NCBI GenBank assembly: GCA_963576475.1
Contig: OY754969.1
Location: 24,172,786-24,236,785, forward strand
Direction of reading: 5' to 3'
DNA length: 64,000 bases
Source: Molanna angustata
Taxonomy: Eukaryota; Arthropoda; Insecta; Trichoptera; Molannidae
This document shows positions 1 to 11,755 of the stretch, piece by piece (position 1 is the stretch's first letter; every line of letters starts with the position of its first letter). A model generated the notes under the pieces. That model worked only from the letters and a program-made list of their open reading frames with translations. It searched no databases and was not told where the DNA came from. Made by a program: the position numbers and the translations under genes.

Positions 1-45
1 ATCGGCGGCAGAGAGGCACAGGGACTGTGCCTCTCTGCCGCCGAT
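1..45. repeat. Perfect 21-bp inverted repeat (snap-back) at the 5' edge of a non-LTR fragment
   Basis: Positions 1-21 are the exact reverse complement of 25-45, with a 3-nt loop. The right arm runs in frame into the retrotransposon coding sequence that follows, so the left arm looks like an inverted copy of the element's own 5' truncation edge. The window starts here, so the palindrome may extend further upstream. Confidence 0.9.
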
Positions 46-700
46 GCTTGAATATGCTTGCCCTGTATGGTTTGGATCAGCTCATGCCAACCAAGTGGAT
101 GTTGCAGTTAATGAAATGGCACGAATTATATCAGGATGTCTTAGACCCACAGCCAAAAACAAATTGTATCCCATAATAGGCATAGCACCCCCTAACATCA
201 GAAGAAGAGTGGCAGCAGATGCGGAGAGGCATAAGCAGATACACGACCCAAGACACCCACTCTATGAACATAAAGCACCAAACCCTCGCCTCAAGTCAAG
301 GAATAGCTTCCTAAAGTCCACAGCCGACCTGCAGACCTCCCAGAAGCAACGCTGAGAGGAGTTGTGGATGGACGACCCAATCTCTGCATGGATGGACACA
401 AGCGAGAAGGCGAATATGGCGCACTGCCTGCCATTCCCAATATGGAAGACACTGAACAGGCTGAGGGTGGGTGTGAGTGGCTGCAAGAGCAACCTGCACA
501 GGTGGGGCTTCTCGACGGAGGATGATACCTTCTGTGATTGTGGGGCAGTGCAGGATGACGACCATCTGCTGTCCTGCCCAGAATTGAACGAGGGTTGCCA
601 CATGGACCACCTGATTAAACTTACCGACAGGGCGATTTCCGCCGCCACACATTGGAGTGGCAAAATCTGAGTTCCGGACTCGATAAGTAAGTAAGTAAGT
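26..700 (+). pseudogene. C-terminal end of a non-LTR retrotransposon RT ORF, one internal stop
   Basis: Reading from position 26 gives LEYACPVWFGSAH, the conserved C-terminal region just after the RT domain in non-LTR (jockey/CR1-like) ORF2 proteins. The same frame ends in a Cys/His cluster of the form CDCG..QDDDHLLSCP at about 535-585, the usual C-terminal zinc-binding patch. One in-frame TGA at 353-355, where the surrounding codons suggest an original TGG, is the only break before the natural stop at 668-670. The 3' tail is a short TAAG microsatellite at 683-700, typical of non-LTR 3' ends. The catalytic RT core lies upstream or is lost. Family known, exact clade not resolved. Confidence 0.85.
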
Positions 701-1100
701 ATTGTAGAAAATGACATTTATTATAATATTATGCTTTATCATAATTGTAAATTGTTGTTCATTTATCATAATTGTAAATTGAAAAAGATTTATGCTTGTT
801 CATTTATCATATTCGTAAATTGAAAAATATTCAATTTTAAAATAATATTTGTCTGAATTGAGCCTATCTCTAACTTCAGGGTAATTTGCTTACTTCAATA
901 TTGCCACTAAAAAAAAATTGCCATTAGATAAAAAAGTACTTATTTTATACTTATTGTTGTCGGTACTGTAACTTGTGACTAAACTCATAAAAGAGGGAAT
1001 TTGATTACATTTTTACCCCTTGATAATAACACACATAGAAAAACACAAAGGTTTTAGCTTAATCATCAATTATTCAATAGCATTTTTTTACCAATTTTTA

Positions 1101-1255
1101 GCATCTCAATAAAGACGAAGCTATAATATTATAGAAGAACCAGGAACTCAAGGTACCTACAGGGCTTACGACCTGTCATCGGCTGGTTTACGTGATCACT
1201 TTATGCGCTTGCGCAAAGATTACCAATTATGCCTTCTTATTGAGTTCCCTTATCA
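1101..1255 (+). repeat. Dispersed TIR-type repeat, copy 1 (ACCAGGAACTCAAGG family)
   Basis: This block contains TCTCAATAAAGACGAAG, then AGAACCAGGAACTCAAGG, then CAGGGCTTACGACCTGTC. The same order recurs at 15858-15960 (reverse), 27429-27515, 42601-42720 (reverse) and as both arms of a complete element at 58644-59151. It is therefore one terminal arm of a non-autonomous DNA element. Confidence 0.75.
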
Positions 1256-1520
1256 CTGCAATTTTGAAAGTTCTTTATATTTTTAATAATGAGTAATAGA
1301 TAATTTGAAAATGGGACAATTTTTCTATTGCCATCTATGAAGTAACGAAGAATCCTTTTTATAACGCCATCTATTGAAAAGTTGTTTTTTTTATAAAGGT
1401 TCCGTATATTTGCAACCCTTAAAAATATTGGATATTCTATAGCACTTACTTGTTATGGTCTATCAAAAAAAATCTACCCGCTGATGATTTCCGACGAATG
1501 AATCAATCAAACAAAATCAA

Positions 1521-1605
1521 ATCAGCATTCGTCACTCAGTATGGTATCGGACTTCTGAGCCAATGGTCCCAGGTTTGATTCCCCGTGAAGACACAGTTTG
1601 AAGAA
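1521..1605 (+). mobile_element. tRNA-derived SINE head, family C, copy 1
   Basis: The stretch has a B-box-like GGTTTGATTCC (about 1572-1582) followed by GAAGACACAGTTT. It aligns with a second copy at 20982-21068 that keeps a canonical GGTTCGATTCC. The anticodon-arm region is not that of a functional tRNA. It directly abuts a retrotransposon 3' tail. Confidence 0.6.
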
Positions 1606-1611
1606 TTGTTT

Positions 1612-1800
1612 TTTTTTAATATATTTATTTATACATCTACTTGTACATAATATAAACAAATACAATTGTACACTGGCGGGCTTATTGCCCTTAGGCAATT
1701 TCTTCCAACCAACCAGATTACAAAGTATTACAACATTGTGTATGTACAACAGCAAATAAATGAGAGTAAAAGAAATCAAAGAAAATACGTATAGCACTTA
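1612..1800 (-). mobile_element. 3'-UTR fragment of a non-LTR retrotransposon (GGCGGG-TTATTGCC family)
   Basis: On the minus strand it reads TTGGTTGGAAGAAATTGCC, then an inverted GGCAATAA, then CCCGCCAGTGTACA, then an AT-rich tail. The same 3' UTR follows recognisable ORF C-termini at 22085-22520, 24596-25110 and 57821-58162, which identifies it as a retrotransposon 3' end. Confidence 0.75.
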
Positions 1801-1967
1801 AACTATTAAAACAAAAAATATATATACGAGGCAATAAACATAATGATTCTACAGAATAAGCTAAATGGTTGTTGGGTGCAAGTTGAATTAATATTTGACA
1901 CAGTACATGTTGATTAAAATCAGCTGGGATCAGCTTCAGACCTAAGCAATGATGGAGTAATTTTTTT

Positions 1968-2160
1968 CCTTTTTTTTAAAAAAAGAATGAATATGTCCTT
2001 GAAACAAGTAGGTACCTACATAAACATCCTCATATATATATTCCCTAAATTAAGCGTATGCTTTTGATATAGGTGAACGAAATCGGTCGTGGAAGGATTC
2101 GAACTCGCGACCACTGGATTACTAATCCAACTTGCTCACCGCTCTGCCACCACCCATCCT
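1968..2160 (-). mobile_element. tRNA-derived SINE, family A, copy 1
   Basis: The tRNA-like head lies at the right end. Its minus strand reads GGCAGAGCGGTGAGCAAG, then CTTGGATTAGTAATCC, then GGTCGCGAGTTCGAATCC (B box). The body and an A-rich tail (T-rich on the plus strand near 1965-1985) follow leftwards. Four more copies sit at 6728, 33760, 44415 and 47520, all in the same orientation. Structure is too decayed for a working tRNA. Confidence 0.8.
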
Positions 2161-3059
2161 AATAATAATATTAATTTACACAAAAATTAAAGGCAATTTC
2201 ATAAACCTTTGATATTAAGTAGTTTTTATGATTAAATGTAGAGAATGATTAATATTTGATTATGATTGAGTATACAGTGAATTTTTTTTGTTAATAGTAA
2301 CAAATTTCATATTAAAATTAACCGAACTATAGTGACTGCAAAACATTTGGTTTTGTGCAACTAAATGTTTTGTGCACACAGCCAAACAGTTCAGTCATAA
2401 ATAGATAAAACTTTATTACTGATATCAAAGGTTTGGCTTAAACGCAAATAGCCAGTTCGGTTGTCATAATATTTTTTTCAGTGTCAGTATACTGATTAAT
2501 ACATTTTTAAGATTAAGACAAGATAAGTAGAACTTATTAAGAACGTGTCATCAGTAGACCCCAGAAGATTTCCTTATTGAATGGTTTACTTATGCATCAT
2601 CTTTGTGGGTACCTATAAATATGTAGTTTGTCAAAATGATACTTCAAACATGAAAGAAAAATATGAACGCGGATCTTGCCTACATACATGGATAAGGTTT
2701 TTTTCTTCTCTTTTTCGTCTACCTATACTTATTTTCTTCCTACAAGAGTTTGTGTTTGCACAAACAAACCATCAACACTGCAATAAACCACTCTTTCACA
2801 CCCCTCTCTTCCCTCCTTCTTCTTTTTCTTCCCCGAGTCCCACCCTTCAATGCCCCAACTATGCTAGAGCACCACTTGCAACCCCCTTTGTCTTACACTT
2901 TTTCCAACACTCTCACACTATCCTGGACACGCCTTCGCTTTCTCTTATTTTTCCGCGCTTTTTGTATTTCTTTCGCTTTCAAGGATCGACCGAGAGACGC
3001 AACGATAAAGCATTAAACCAAATCACAAAAGTAGTAAAAAGTAATAGCGTAAAATTCAC
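2161..3059. other. AT-rich then pyrimidine-rich DNA without a recognised gene
   Basis: I see no family match. An open frame of 175 codons (2581-3108) crosses a C/T-rich block at 2790-2960, but its composition (Phe, Ser, Pro, Leu runs) follows the base skew and gives no domain. Confidence 0.4.
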
Positions 3060-5548
3060 AAATAATTTTTACTCCTCACTTATCCAAGGGGATAGTGAGG
3101 AGTTATGAATTTGCAATTTTTAAGGCTATTTTTTATTGCGATTATCACCTAGTATCGTGCTGAGATTTTATTTTGAAAGTTTCACAACAATTTATCTGTG
3201 TGTGTGCTATGTACCTACTATGTGATATGTACTATTCACGGCGTATTTATTTGACTTTATTGAAAGTTTCACAACAATTTATCTGTGTGTGTGCTATGTA
3301 CCTACAATGTGATATATACTATTCACGGCGTATTTATTTGACTTTATTGAAAGTTTCACAACAATTTATCTGTGTGTGTGCTATGTACCTACTATGTGAT
3401 ATGTACTATTCACGGCGTATTTATTTGACTTTATTGAAAGTTTCACAACAATTTATCTGTGTGTGTGCTATGTACCTACTATGTGATATGTACTATTCAC
3501 GGCGTATTTATTTGACTTTATTGAAAGTTTCACAACAATTTATCTGTGTGTGTGCTATGTTCCTACTATGTGATATGTACTATTCACGGCGTATTTATTT
3601 GACTTTATTGAAAGTTTCACAACAATTTATCTGTGTGTGTGCTATGTACCTACTATGTGATATGTACTATTCACGGCGTATTTATTTGACTTTATTGAAA
3701 GTTTCACAACAATTTATCTGTGTGTGTGCTATGTACCTACTATGTGATATGTACTATTCACGGCGTATTTATTTGACTTTATTGAAAGTTTCACAACAAT
3801 TTATCTGTGTGTGTGCTATGTACCTACTATGTGATATGTACTATTCACGGCGTATTTATTTGACTTTATTGAAAGTTTCACAACAATTTATCTGTGTGTG
3901 TGCTATGTACCTACTATGTGATATGTACTATTCACGGCGTATTTATTTGACTTTATTGAAAGTTTCACAACAATTTATCTGTGTGTGTGCTATGTACCTA
4001 CTATGTGATATGTACTATTCACGGCGTATTTATTTGACTTTATTGAAAGTTTCACAACAATTTATCTGTGTGTGTGCTATGTACCTACAATGTGATATGT
4101 ACTATTCACGGCGTATTTATTTGACTTTATTGAAAGTTTCACAACAATTTATCTGTGTGTGTGCTATGTACCTACTATGTGATATGTACTATTCACGGCG
4201 TATTTATTTGACTTTATTGAAAGTTTCACAACAATTTATCTGTGTGTGTGCTATGTACCTACTATGTGATATGTACTATTCACGGCGTATTTATTTGACT
4301 TTATTGAAAGTTTCACAACAATTTATCTGTGTGTGTGCTATGTTCCTACTATGTGATATGTACTATTCACGGCGTATTTATTTGACTTTATTGAAAGTTT
4401 CACAACAATTTATCTGTGTGTGTGCTATGTACCTACTATGTGATATGTACTATTCACGGCGTATTTATTTGACTTTATTGAAAGTTTCACAACAATTTAT
4501 CTGTGTGTGTGCTATGTACCTTCTATGTGATATGTACTATTCACGGCGTATTTATTTGACTTTATTGAAAGTTTCACAACAATTTATCTGTGTGTGTGCT
4601 ATGTTCCTACTATGTGATATGTACTATTCACGGCGTATTTATTTGACTTTATTGAAAGTTTCACAACAATTTATCTGTGTGTGTGCTATGTACCTACTAT
4701 GTGATATGTACTATTCACGGCGTATTTATTTGACTTTATTGAAAGTTTCACAACAATTTATCTGTGTGTGTGCTATGTACCTACTATGTGATATGTACTA
4801 TTCACGGCGTATTTATTTGACTTTATTGAAAGTTTCACAACAATTTATCTGTGTGTGTGCTATGTACCTACTATGTGATATGTACTATTCACGGCGTATT
4901 TATTTGACTTTATTGAAAGTTTCACAACAATTTATCTGTGTGTGTGCTATGTACCTACTATGTGATATGTACTATTCACGGCGTATTTATTTGACTTTAT
5001 TGAAAGTTTCACAACAATTTATCTGTGTGTGTGCTATGTACCTACTATGTGATATGTACTATTCACGGCGTATTTATTTGACTTTATTGAAAGTTTCACA
5101 ACAATTTATCTGTGTGTGTGCTATGTACCTACTATGTGATATGTACTATTCACGGCGTATTTATTCGACTTTATTGATCATTAGACCCTTAACAAATTTT
5201 GAAAATTTGTACACCTAGTACTCGCTTAGATTCCATTAGATTATGAAGAATATCTGATCAGTGTTACTCATTTTTTTTAATTGTGAAATATTTCAAAGTG
5301 ACCCCAAGCTCAGGAAACTGTTAAAAAAATTTGATATTATTATATTAAAATTGCTTAAAAGGCACATCTCTTACATAAAATGGCACTGAGAAATTATCAT
5401 GTTTTTATAATAAAATATTTAAATAAAAATAATTTTATAAAACTCATTTCATGAATATGCTGAAAATTTTCCACACAAAATTTTAATACTTTGAGGAGTG
5501 ACTTGGATGTGAGGAGTATAGCGTTGGCCACAACCCACTCGTTTTTTT
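3060..5548 (-). mobile_element. Non-autonomous element with an internal minisatellite (terminal motif ACGAGTGGGTTGTGG)
   Basis: One end (about 3075-3108) is a stem-loop with arms ACTCCTCACT and AGTGAGGAGT. The other end (5516-5546) is GTTGGCCACAACCCACTCGT. The second end motif recurs near 9434, 31409, 43218, 48391 and 48802. A block near 5183-5235 (TTTTGAAAATTTGTACACC, then a TACTCGCTTAGA word) reappears in the same relative place at 31755-31810, inside the related element at 31405-32100. I infer that the minisatellite expanded inside a mobile element. The transposon class is unresolved; Helitron-like or TIR-type are both possible. Confidence 0.55.
3176..5176 (+). repeat. 87-bp minisatellite, 23 copies
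   Basis: Each unit starts AAAGTTTCACAACAATTTAT and ends near CGTATTTATTTGACTTTATTG. The unit is exactly 87 bp (29 codons), so a frame stays open across 2,001 bp and would give a 681-residue Cys/Tyr-rich peptide. Copies are nearly identical. The few substitutions recur: CTA to CAA, TAC to TTC, and one ATG to ATA. This suggests homogenisation. There is no initiation context, signal or domain, so coding is unlikely. Confidence 0.95.
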
Positions 5549-5748
5549 TAAGCATCATAAGTTAAACAATTCTATCTTTTTAAAGATAGGTATTCTTCAC
5601 CAAATTATTTTTTCAGGTTTCTCATATTTTGAAAAAATCACCAAACCTCATATTTTACTGATATGGACTGACTAAAAATAAATAATTTTAATTATTAGGC
5701 AAAAATATTAAAATAACATTCAGGTTGGTTGGCGAAATTGTGTTGTCT

Positions 5749-5855
5749 TCCAACTAACCAGTGTTTCCAGCCCAGAGATAAATTTCTCTGCTGGAAATCG
5801 AACCCAGGACGCCCGCACAGAACGGCTTACCAACTGTGCCACGGAGGTCGGCTAT
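5749..5855 (-). mobile_element. tRNA-derived SINE, family B, copy 1
   Basis: On the minus strand it reads CCGACCTCCGTGGCACAGTT, then GGTAAGCCG, then a B box in TCCTGGGTTCGATTTCC. The second copy at 39374-39506 shares both the tRNA-like part and the outer ACCAGTGTTTCC end. Confidence 0.75.
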
Positions 5856-5915
5856 GCAAAGTTATAAGAAAATTAGTCATTATAAATACTATTAACCTCC
5901 TATGAAAGATATACA

Positions 5916-6602
5916 TTATTAATTATGCATTTAATGTACCTTCTGCATTATTAATTATGCATTTAATGTACCTTATGGGGCTAGGATGCGGCCATAGGGG
6001 CCTAGCCAGTAAAGTTGAGGGTGGCTGCAGCCCCACCCTAGGATTCTGGGCAACAGGTCAGTGCCCTCTTCAATTCTTACCTATAGAAGAGCAGACGCCT
6101 TAATGCCTCACTCGGCGGTGACTCATCAAACGTGGCGATGAGTAAGTCTGCATCATCGGGCGATGGAAATCGAAGCACTGAAAGTACTGTCCGGTGGTGT
6201 ACCTGAAATTCGCCAACATGAGTACTAAGGAGTGGAGGAGCCCCCCGTGATGATTGGTCGGCACGACCCACTCGGCGGTACCCGAGTTGATGACGAGACA
6301 GGTGCAGCTGACGCTGCGCCTGGTGTGGAAATCGAAGAACTGAAAGTACTACGGGCGTGGCGAAGACTCCCTGTGGCAGTCTGTTGTTCGTGGAGCTGCT
6401 GGGAGGGTAACCCCTGCTATGATTCACGGGCCTTCACGAGTGTGGTTGAACTCTTAGTGGCAGTGGTATGAAATATGCATGGTGGTAGTTCTTGTTTCGT
6501 CCGACGAGCAGCCGCTCCGGGGATGAACAGAACACTTAGTTCTATAACGTTCCCTATGGAGTGGGGTAGGTGACTGCGACATTCCTCTTGTACCTTCTGC
6601 AT
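5916..6602. other. GC-rich insert bracketed by a 14-bp direct repeat
   Basis: The sequence TGTACCTTCTGCAT occurs at 5935-5948 and again at 6589-6602. The DNA between (about 5985-6588) is sharply more GC-rich than everything around it. At the left edge a 31-bp unit is duplicated in tandem (5916-5974). Inside, GGAAATCGAAG.ACTGAAAGT occurs twice (about 6166 and 6329) and CACTCGGCGG twice. Short open frames exist on both strands but I recognise no protein. The direct repeats look like a target-site duplication, so this could be a 5' piece of a retrotransposon or an unknown insertion. Confidence 0.6.
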
Positions 6603-6727
6603 GGTACATCAGTGATATTTTAATTGATGGATATAAATCAATACAAATTATTTGGTACGACTATACAAATACTATTCTATATAAAACGACTATACGATAA
6701 TAAAACTTTAAATAATAGTATTTTTAG

Positions 6728-6910
6728 TAGAGATTTTTTTTAAGTGAATATGTCCTTGTTAAACAAGTACATACCTATACATTTTCCAACGTTCCCTAAA
6801 ATAAGCATAAATGCTTGTGCTATAGGTGAACGAAATCGGTCGAGGCAGGATTCGAACTCACGACCACTGGATTGCTAGCCCAGCGCGCTACCCGCTCTGC
6901 CATCGACCCA
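6728..6910 (-). mobile_element. tRNA-derived SINE, family A, copy 2
   Basis: It shares the body words GAATATGTCCTTG, TTCCCTAAA and AGGTGAACGAAATCGGTCG and the tRNA-like head with the copy at 1968. The plus strand carries a T-rich run at 6733-6742, which is the A-tail of the minus-strand element. Confidence 0.85.
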
Positions 6911-7948
6911 TCTGAGTCTTCGACCCATTTATTTAAGTCTTCATTGGAAAAATCCTATTCAATATTTTTATTTGCTATGGCTCGTTGTAAGAAATTACTT
7001 TATATGCATAAAAAAACTTAAAATCAACTTAAGGGAATTTTAAAATATGGGAAAATATAACTCTTAAAATAGTGAAGCAAAAATTGTATAACAAATATAA
7101 ATAGTGTGGTATTTAAGTCTCCTCTGCTCACCTAAAAGAGTTGGGTACTAAAACGACGTGATTTTATGTACGAAACATTATTTTCTCACCCTTATAAACA
7201 ATCAAAATAAATAAGCGATCTGGTTGCCATATTTACAATATATGAAAAGACAAAAAAAAACTTAACTTTTTTGGCGATGTGATCTCTTATAGCCTCGTTA
7301 AACCAACTCCAGACATCATCTGGTTGAACTGACAACATACAAAACGATAGCATGTCGCCATTATGGGGAATATTTTTTCTCATACGAGTTATTTAGCAGT
7401 GAAAAAACGTGTCTTCGTCGAACCCTTATGAATCCAGCATAGACACACTGAAGTGTTCTATACAGCTTGACCCCCCACTAGACTAGCTGAGATAAACCAT
7501 GAACCCAAAACCACTTTTACAACATGATGTCTGTTAACCCCGTGCAAACAACGTTACCCACTGGGTCTGTAAGTATATGTGTGTCTAACCTTGTACTTGT
7601 AGGTGCGGTACAGTATAACTAAACTGTTTCCCAAACCCGAATTTTTACTGTAATAAAACAAAATAATATTTTTTTTTACTTTTACGATTTTTGAAATAAA
7701 GTAGGTGATAAAAATAGATGACATCGTACGCCAAACAGATCCGAGCAATCCAATATACCTAGAAAAGCAACGTAGAAAACATCTCTTCAAATTCATTTCT
7801 TGTAATGTACGATATTAAATGCATTATTAGTGCATCAATTTAATCATGGAAAATATCTGGTGAAACGTCGAAGTATAAATAATCTTTCTGAAGATTAAGT
7901 GTTGATGATCGACGAAGTTTTCATTTTGTATAATTCCATTATAAAGTA

Positions 7949-8111
7949 TATCTATAATTAAAAGTAAACCACTTTTTGATTCAACCTGAATTTTATTATG
8001 TGCGATAGGCCTATTTAGCCTTTTTAAGGCACCCTAACAAGGCTAAATAGGCTTATCGCACATGACATAATTCACGTAGAATCAAAAAATGGTTTAGTTT
8101 TAATTATAGAC
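7949..8111. mobile_element. Foldback element (near-palindrome, ~75-bp arms)
   Basis: The left arm from TCTATAATTAAAAGTAAACC pairs with the right arm ending GGTTTAGTTTTAATTATAGA. The arms then continue through GTGCGATAGGCCTATTTAGCC and its imperfect complement GGCTAAATAGGCTTATCGCAC. The short centre contains CACCCTAACAAGG, similar to the motif at 16042-16058. No coding capacity. Confidence 0.8.
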
Positions 8112-8394
8112 ATAATTAAGTGTTGAGTGTTGAAACCCAAAAATATTTAGAATTTTGAAAAGGGGCAAAATATTGTTATGCTGATGTTTTTTAATTGTCT
8201 TTTGTTCATAATGTTAAAAAATATATCGCATGATTGCCCTAACACAATTTATTCAAAACAACCAGAAATCGCAAGACATAGTTTGAGAATCACTAAACTA
8301 GCTGAACACTTAAGGGTTAAAATGACATTTTAAGGACTCGATTGTTTTAAAATTAAAATAATTCGATTCCTAACATATTTGACAAAATCGTGAC

Positions 8395-8480
8395 ATATTT
8401 TTTTCAATATTATAAGTTTAACTCTCCACTACTATGGAATAGTGGAGTCATGATTTTACAATTTTTGAGCGTGTGTTTTT
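8395..8480 (+). repeat. Stem-loop relic related to the 3060 and 32030 element ends
   Basis: CTCCACTA and TAGTGGAG form a short stem followed by GTCATGATTTTACAATTTTTGAG. This layout matches the stem-loop ends at 3075-3125 and, in reverse, at 32030-32090 and 44245-44290. Confidence 0.45.
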
Positions 8481-9289
8481 TATCTGTTTGCACCTGTTTG
8501 AAGGCACGGCCTGATTGTCCAATAGGTATATATTATGTTCCCGTACATGATTATATACAGATTATAAGTACCGAATATCTGTGAAACAGGTTGTGTATAT
8601 TTCCTTGTATCCCTTCCTTGCCAATGTACCTTTGCCGATGTGTTTGAGAATTGTCACTTGGAAAGTGAGTTGCAATAATTTTGGGTAACAATAAGTGACA
8701 AGTGAAAAAAGTTTAGTGGAATTTTTAAGATCACCACGTGTGGATGTTTCGACCAGTGCACAGAAAATAAAGAACAAATTTGAACCAGAATTAAAGGAAT
8801 AATCGGTGAGATCGTTTACTATACAGTACACTATCCAACAACAACAATACCCATCACCTGATATTTTCTACAGGTTGATTGGTTTTAATCACACTTAAAA
8901 GAGAACAATAAGCCAATAAATACACTTTAATATTATTTGCCTCCCGAATTTGCCTGCTGTCGTCTCTTTTTTTTACAGACCAAATGGACAGGGGACTACA
9001 ACCAATGGCAGAAATTAGTAAAGGTTCATTTGCATTATATAAATTATTTTTCAACCGTTCAAAAACCAACATTTTTATATATCTGATATTTTTTTCTATA
9101 ACATCTAGTTTCAATCTTGTAGAGTATAATTCTGACGATGTGCAGTGCACGAAACGCATCAATAATCAATCAATTTTTTTAATATTAGGCAACCCACCCT
9201 TAGAAGAGTGACTTGTGCCAAATCAAATTAGAACGAAAACAAAAACTTTTTTTTATTTATAAATACATATTATATCAACATGTGCATGG

Positions 9290-9458
9290 TACACTGTAAA
9301 AAATTTTGTCTTCTGGGAAAGAAATATTTGTTTAGAAATCTAATAGAAACGTACTTCATAATAATGCGTTTAGAGATTGTCAACCTCTAAGGAAGAAAAA
9401 TGTACCATTACTAGGTATGTAGTGGATAGTTTATTGTTGGCCACAACCCACTGGTGTT
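9290..9458 (-). mobile_element. Partial MITE copy (ACGAGTGGG family)
   Basis: Read on the minus strand this begins with a diverged terminal motif ACCAGTGGGTTGTGGCCAAC (9433-9452). It continues through words shared with the full copy at 48389-48824: AATCTCTAAACGCATT, ATGAAGTACGTTTCTATTAG, and AAACAAATATTT. It is truncated at about 9290. Confidence 0.7.
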
Positions 9459-11755
9459 TTTCATAAAATGAATCGATGTAGACACATCAAATTATCTAAT
9501 ATGCGTTTTTATGTACCAAAATGTAACAAATGGTAAATAAGTGAATTTAGTAAGTAAATAATATAACAGAAAACTACGATTATAAATACTGAATTTGTAA
9601 ATTTGTTAAAAAATTAATAAATCATTGTTGTATTTTGAACTTGTAAAAAAAACGTTTAAATGAGCAAGAAAATGAACATGGAGAGCATGAAATATTATTA
9701 AAATTTAGTTTTACTTAAAAACTAATTACCTACCTATTTTAAAATATCTAAAGTGTTGAGTATTTTACTACGTCAAATATGAAATAACGGCGCGAAGATA
9801 GATGGGTTGAACCGTAGTAGCGGCCAGGGGCGAAGATAATAAGACAATTCATGTAAAAAACAAAAAATAATTTTTCTTTTTGGAAAATGCCACTCACTAA
9901 AATATTCAATGTATTGTGATGTAGGTAGGAATAAGCCATTCGTTTTCCTTTTGTCGTTTTCACTATTATTTCTAAATAAACTTATAGGTATACATACATT
10001 GTACCATTATATTACTACTTATGTGTATTTGAAAATCCATTTCACACCACGACATGGATACAAGCGTGAAAAAATGTGTAAGTCTGAAAAGTTTAGTTAT
10101 TTAAATAAAGCAGAAATATTCTTTAGTTGGTTGGATGTAGAGGCAGAACACGGTGGTATTCCCCAAGGAACGGCAAAAATGCCAAAAGCACAACTCTGGA
10201 ATATTTAATGCAGGGAAATAAAGAAAAAGTATGCGACAATTGAGATGGAGGCAGAATGAATACAGATACAAGGGAAAAAAACGCACGAATTTACGCAATG
10301 CCTGCATATGTTGGTACATATTATACAGGAGACGGGAAAAATCTATACCGTTTGGTAAAGGAAAATCAATAAAAAAAACATGAAAATTCACAATGAAAAT
10401 AATCAATTTAAAATAACATACCCACCTATAAGTGTTATAATTAAAAAATAATAATAAATGTCTATTTGAGTATTATTCAATCATAAGTCTATGTAACTCA
10501 TTGAGTGTAGTGATATATAAATCACATTTAATAACTAAAAATATAAATATACCTTTATTGAACGTCAATCAAGTTCAACCGATCTAATTATGCTTTTGGA
10601 AAAAGAGGCAACAACACATACTAAGTATTCCGAGTAATATAAAAAATATATAGGAATGTATTTTTATTTAAAACAACAGTAAAATAGTTCATTAAAATGA
10701 AAAAAATGTCTGCATGAAAAATTTATAATTTTTGAAAAGTATAATGACCTTCTCAAAGCCTTACGTATCATTTTTTTTTTTTATTGAGTAACATAATATG
10801 AACATACACATAGTACAAATATTTAAATTAATACAATTTTTTTTTTCAATAGGTACTGTCCCAAAAAAGTTAAAAACTTGTGCTTGGGACAGGAGTTTAA
10901 AAAAAGTTAAAAACTTGTGCTTGGATCATTGTATCAGGATGGGCGACTTATCTCCAATCGAAGCTTGATCTTTGATAAAATGCTTAAACATTTTATTTCG
11001 ACATCACAATAAACATAATAATCAATTTACTAAATGTATAAGTAGAATAAGTAAGTTCAGAATCATGTCTAATGAATAAATCTATTCATAGGAATTGTGA
11101 AACATAATGCATAAGTAAATATATGCTTTATGCTAGAATGTTAGTTATTCAACGTGCATATTATTATTATTACACGAGTTTATTAACATTATAATATTAA
11201 CGTGTATTACACTCACAAAATACATCAAATTATATTAAATTCCCGCTAACGTATCCAAATAATAAACACATCAACAAAATATACAAGTTTTGCGGAAACC
11301 GAGCTGGGGGTAAGTAAGTTCTAGTATGGAATTACAATATTGAAAATCTTCCCGCTCGGCATACACATACAAGGACTGTGCCACTGCTTGTTCATCTTTA
11401 AAACGATTCAATTTATGTTTCAAATTACCTACATCAATTATCTCCATTTTAATAATAGGTTGACATAATTTTGAAACTATGACGTCACGACCCTTTTTTT
11501 GACCTACATTTTCTCCTAAATTCATGTAACGTCTTCTGTTATTCATTCATGATTCAAAAATTGTCAATGATAACATTTCACTGTCATGTATCTCGTTCTT
11601 ATCATGTATTTCAAGGGGAATTGAAGTTAATTAATAATTGTGACGGTAAGATCACATGGATAGAAAAGTGTAGAAAATGAATGAAAAAACTACCGATAAA
11701 AAAGTCATGGTGTGATAGATAAGGAATAGAAAAACAAATATATGGTTAAGAAATC
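9459..11755. other. AT-rich intergenic DNA, no recognised gene
   Basis: Nothing firm was identified. A 91-codon open frame on the minus strand (11271-11546) is less AT-biased than its surroundings and could be an exon, but I recognise no family. Near 10868-10925 a word AAAAAGTTAAAAACTTGTGC is tandemly duplicated. Confidence 0.4.

Noticed and set aside
2062..2160. Functional tRNA gene
   Set aside because: The tRNA-like part is one end of a dispersed SINE with A-rich tail, present in five copies with mismatched stems.
2581..3108. 175-codon open frame as a membrane protein
   Set aside because: Hydrophobic content follows a C/T-rich strand bias. No start context or family, and it overlaps a repeat end.
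3173..5218. 681-codon open frame as a repeat-protein gene
   Set aside because: It is generated entirely by a tandem repeat whose unit is a multiple of three. It starts at a TTG, there is no ATG context, signal peptide or known domain, and it lies within a mobile element.
11271..11546. Host exon (91 codons, minus strand)
   Set aside because: Balanced composition but no recognised domain, and no clear splice or start evidence; left as a note.
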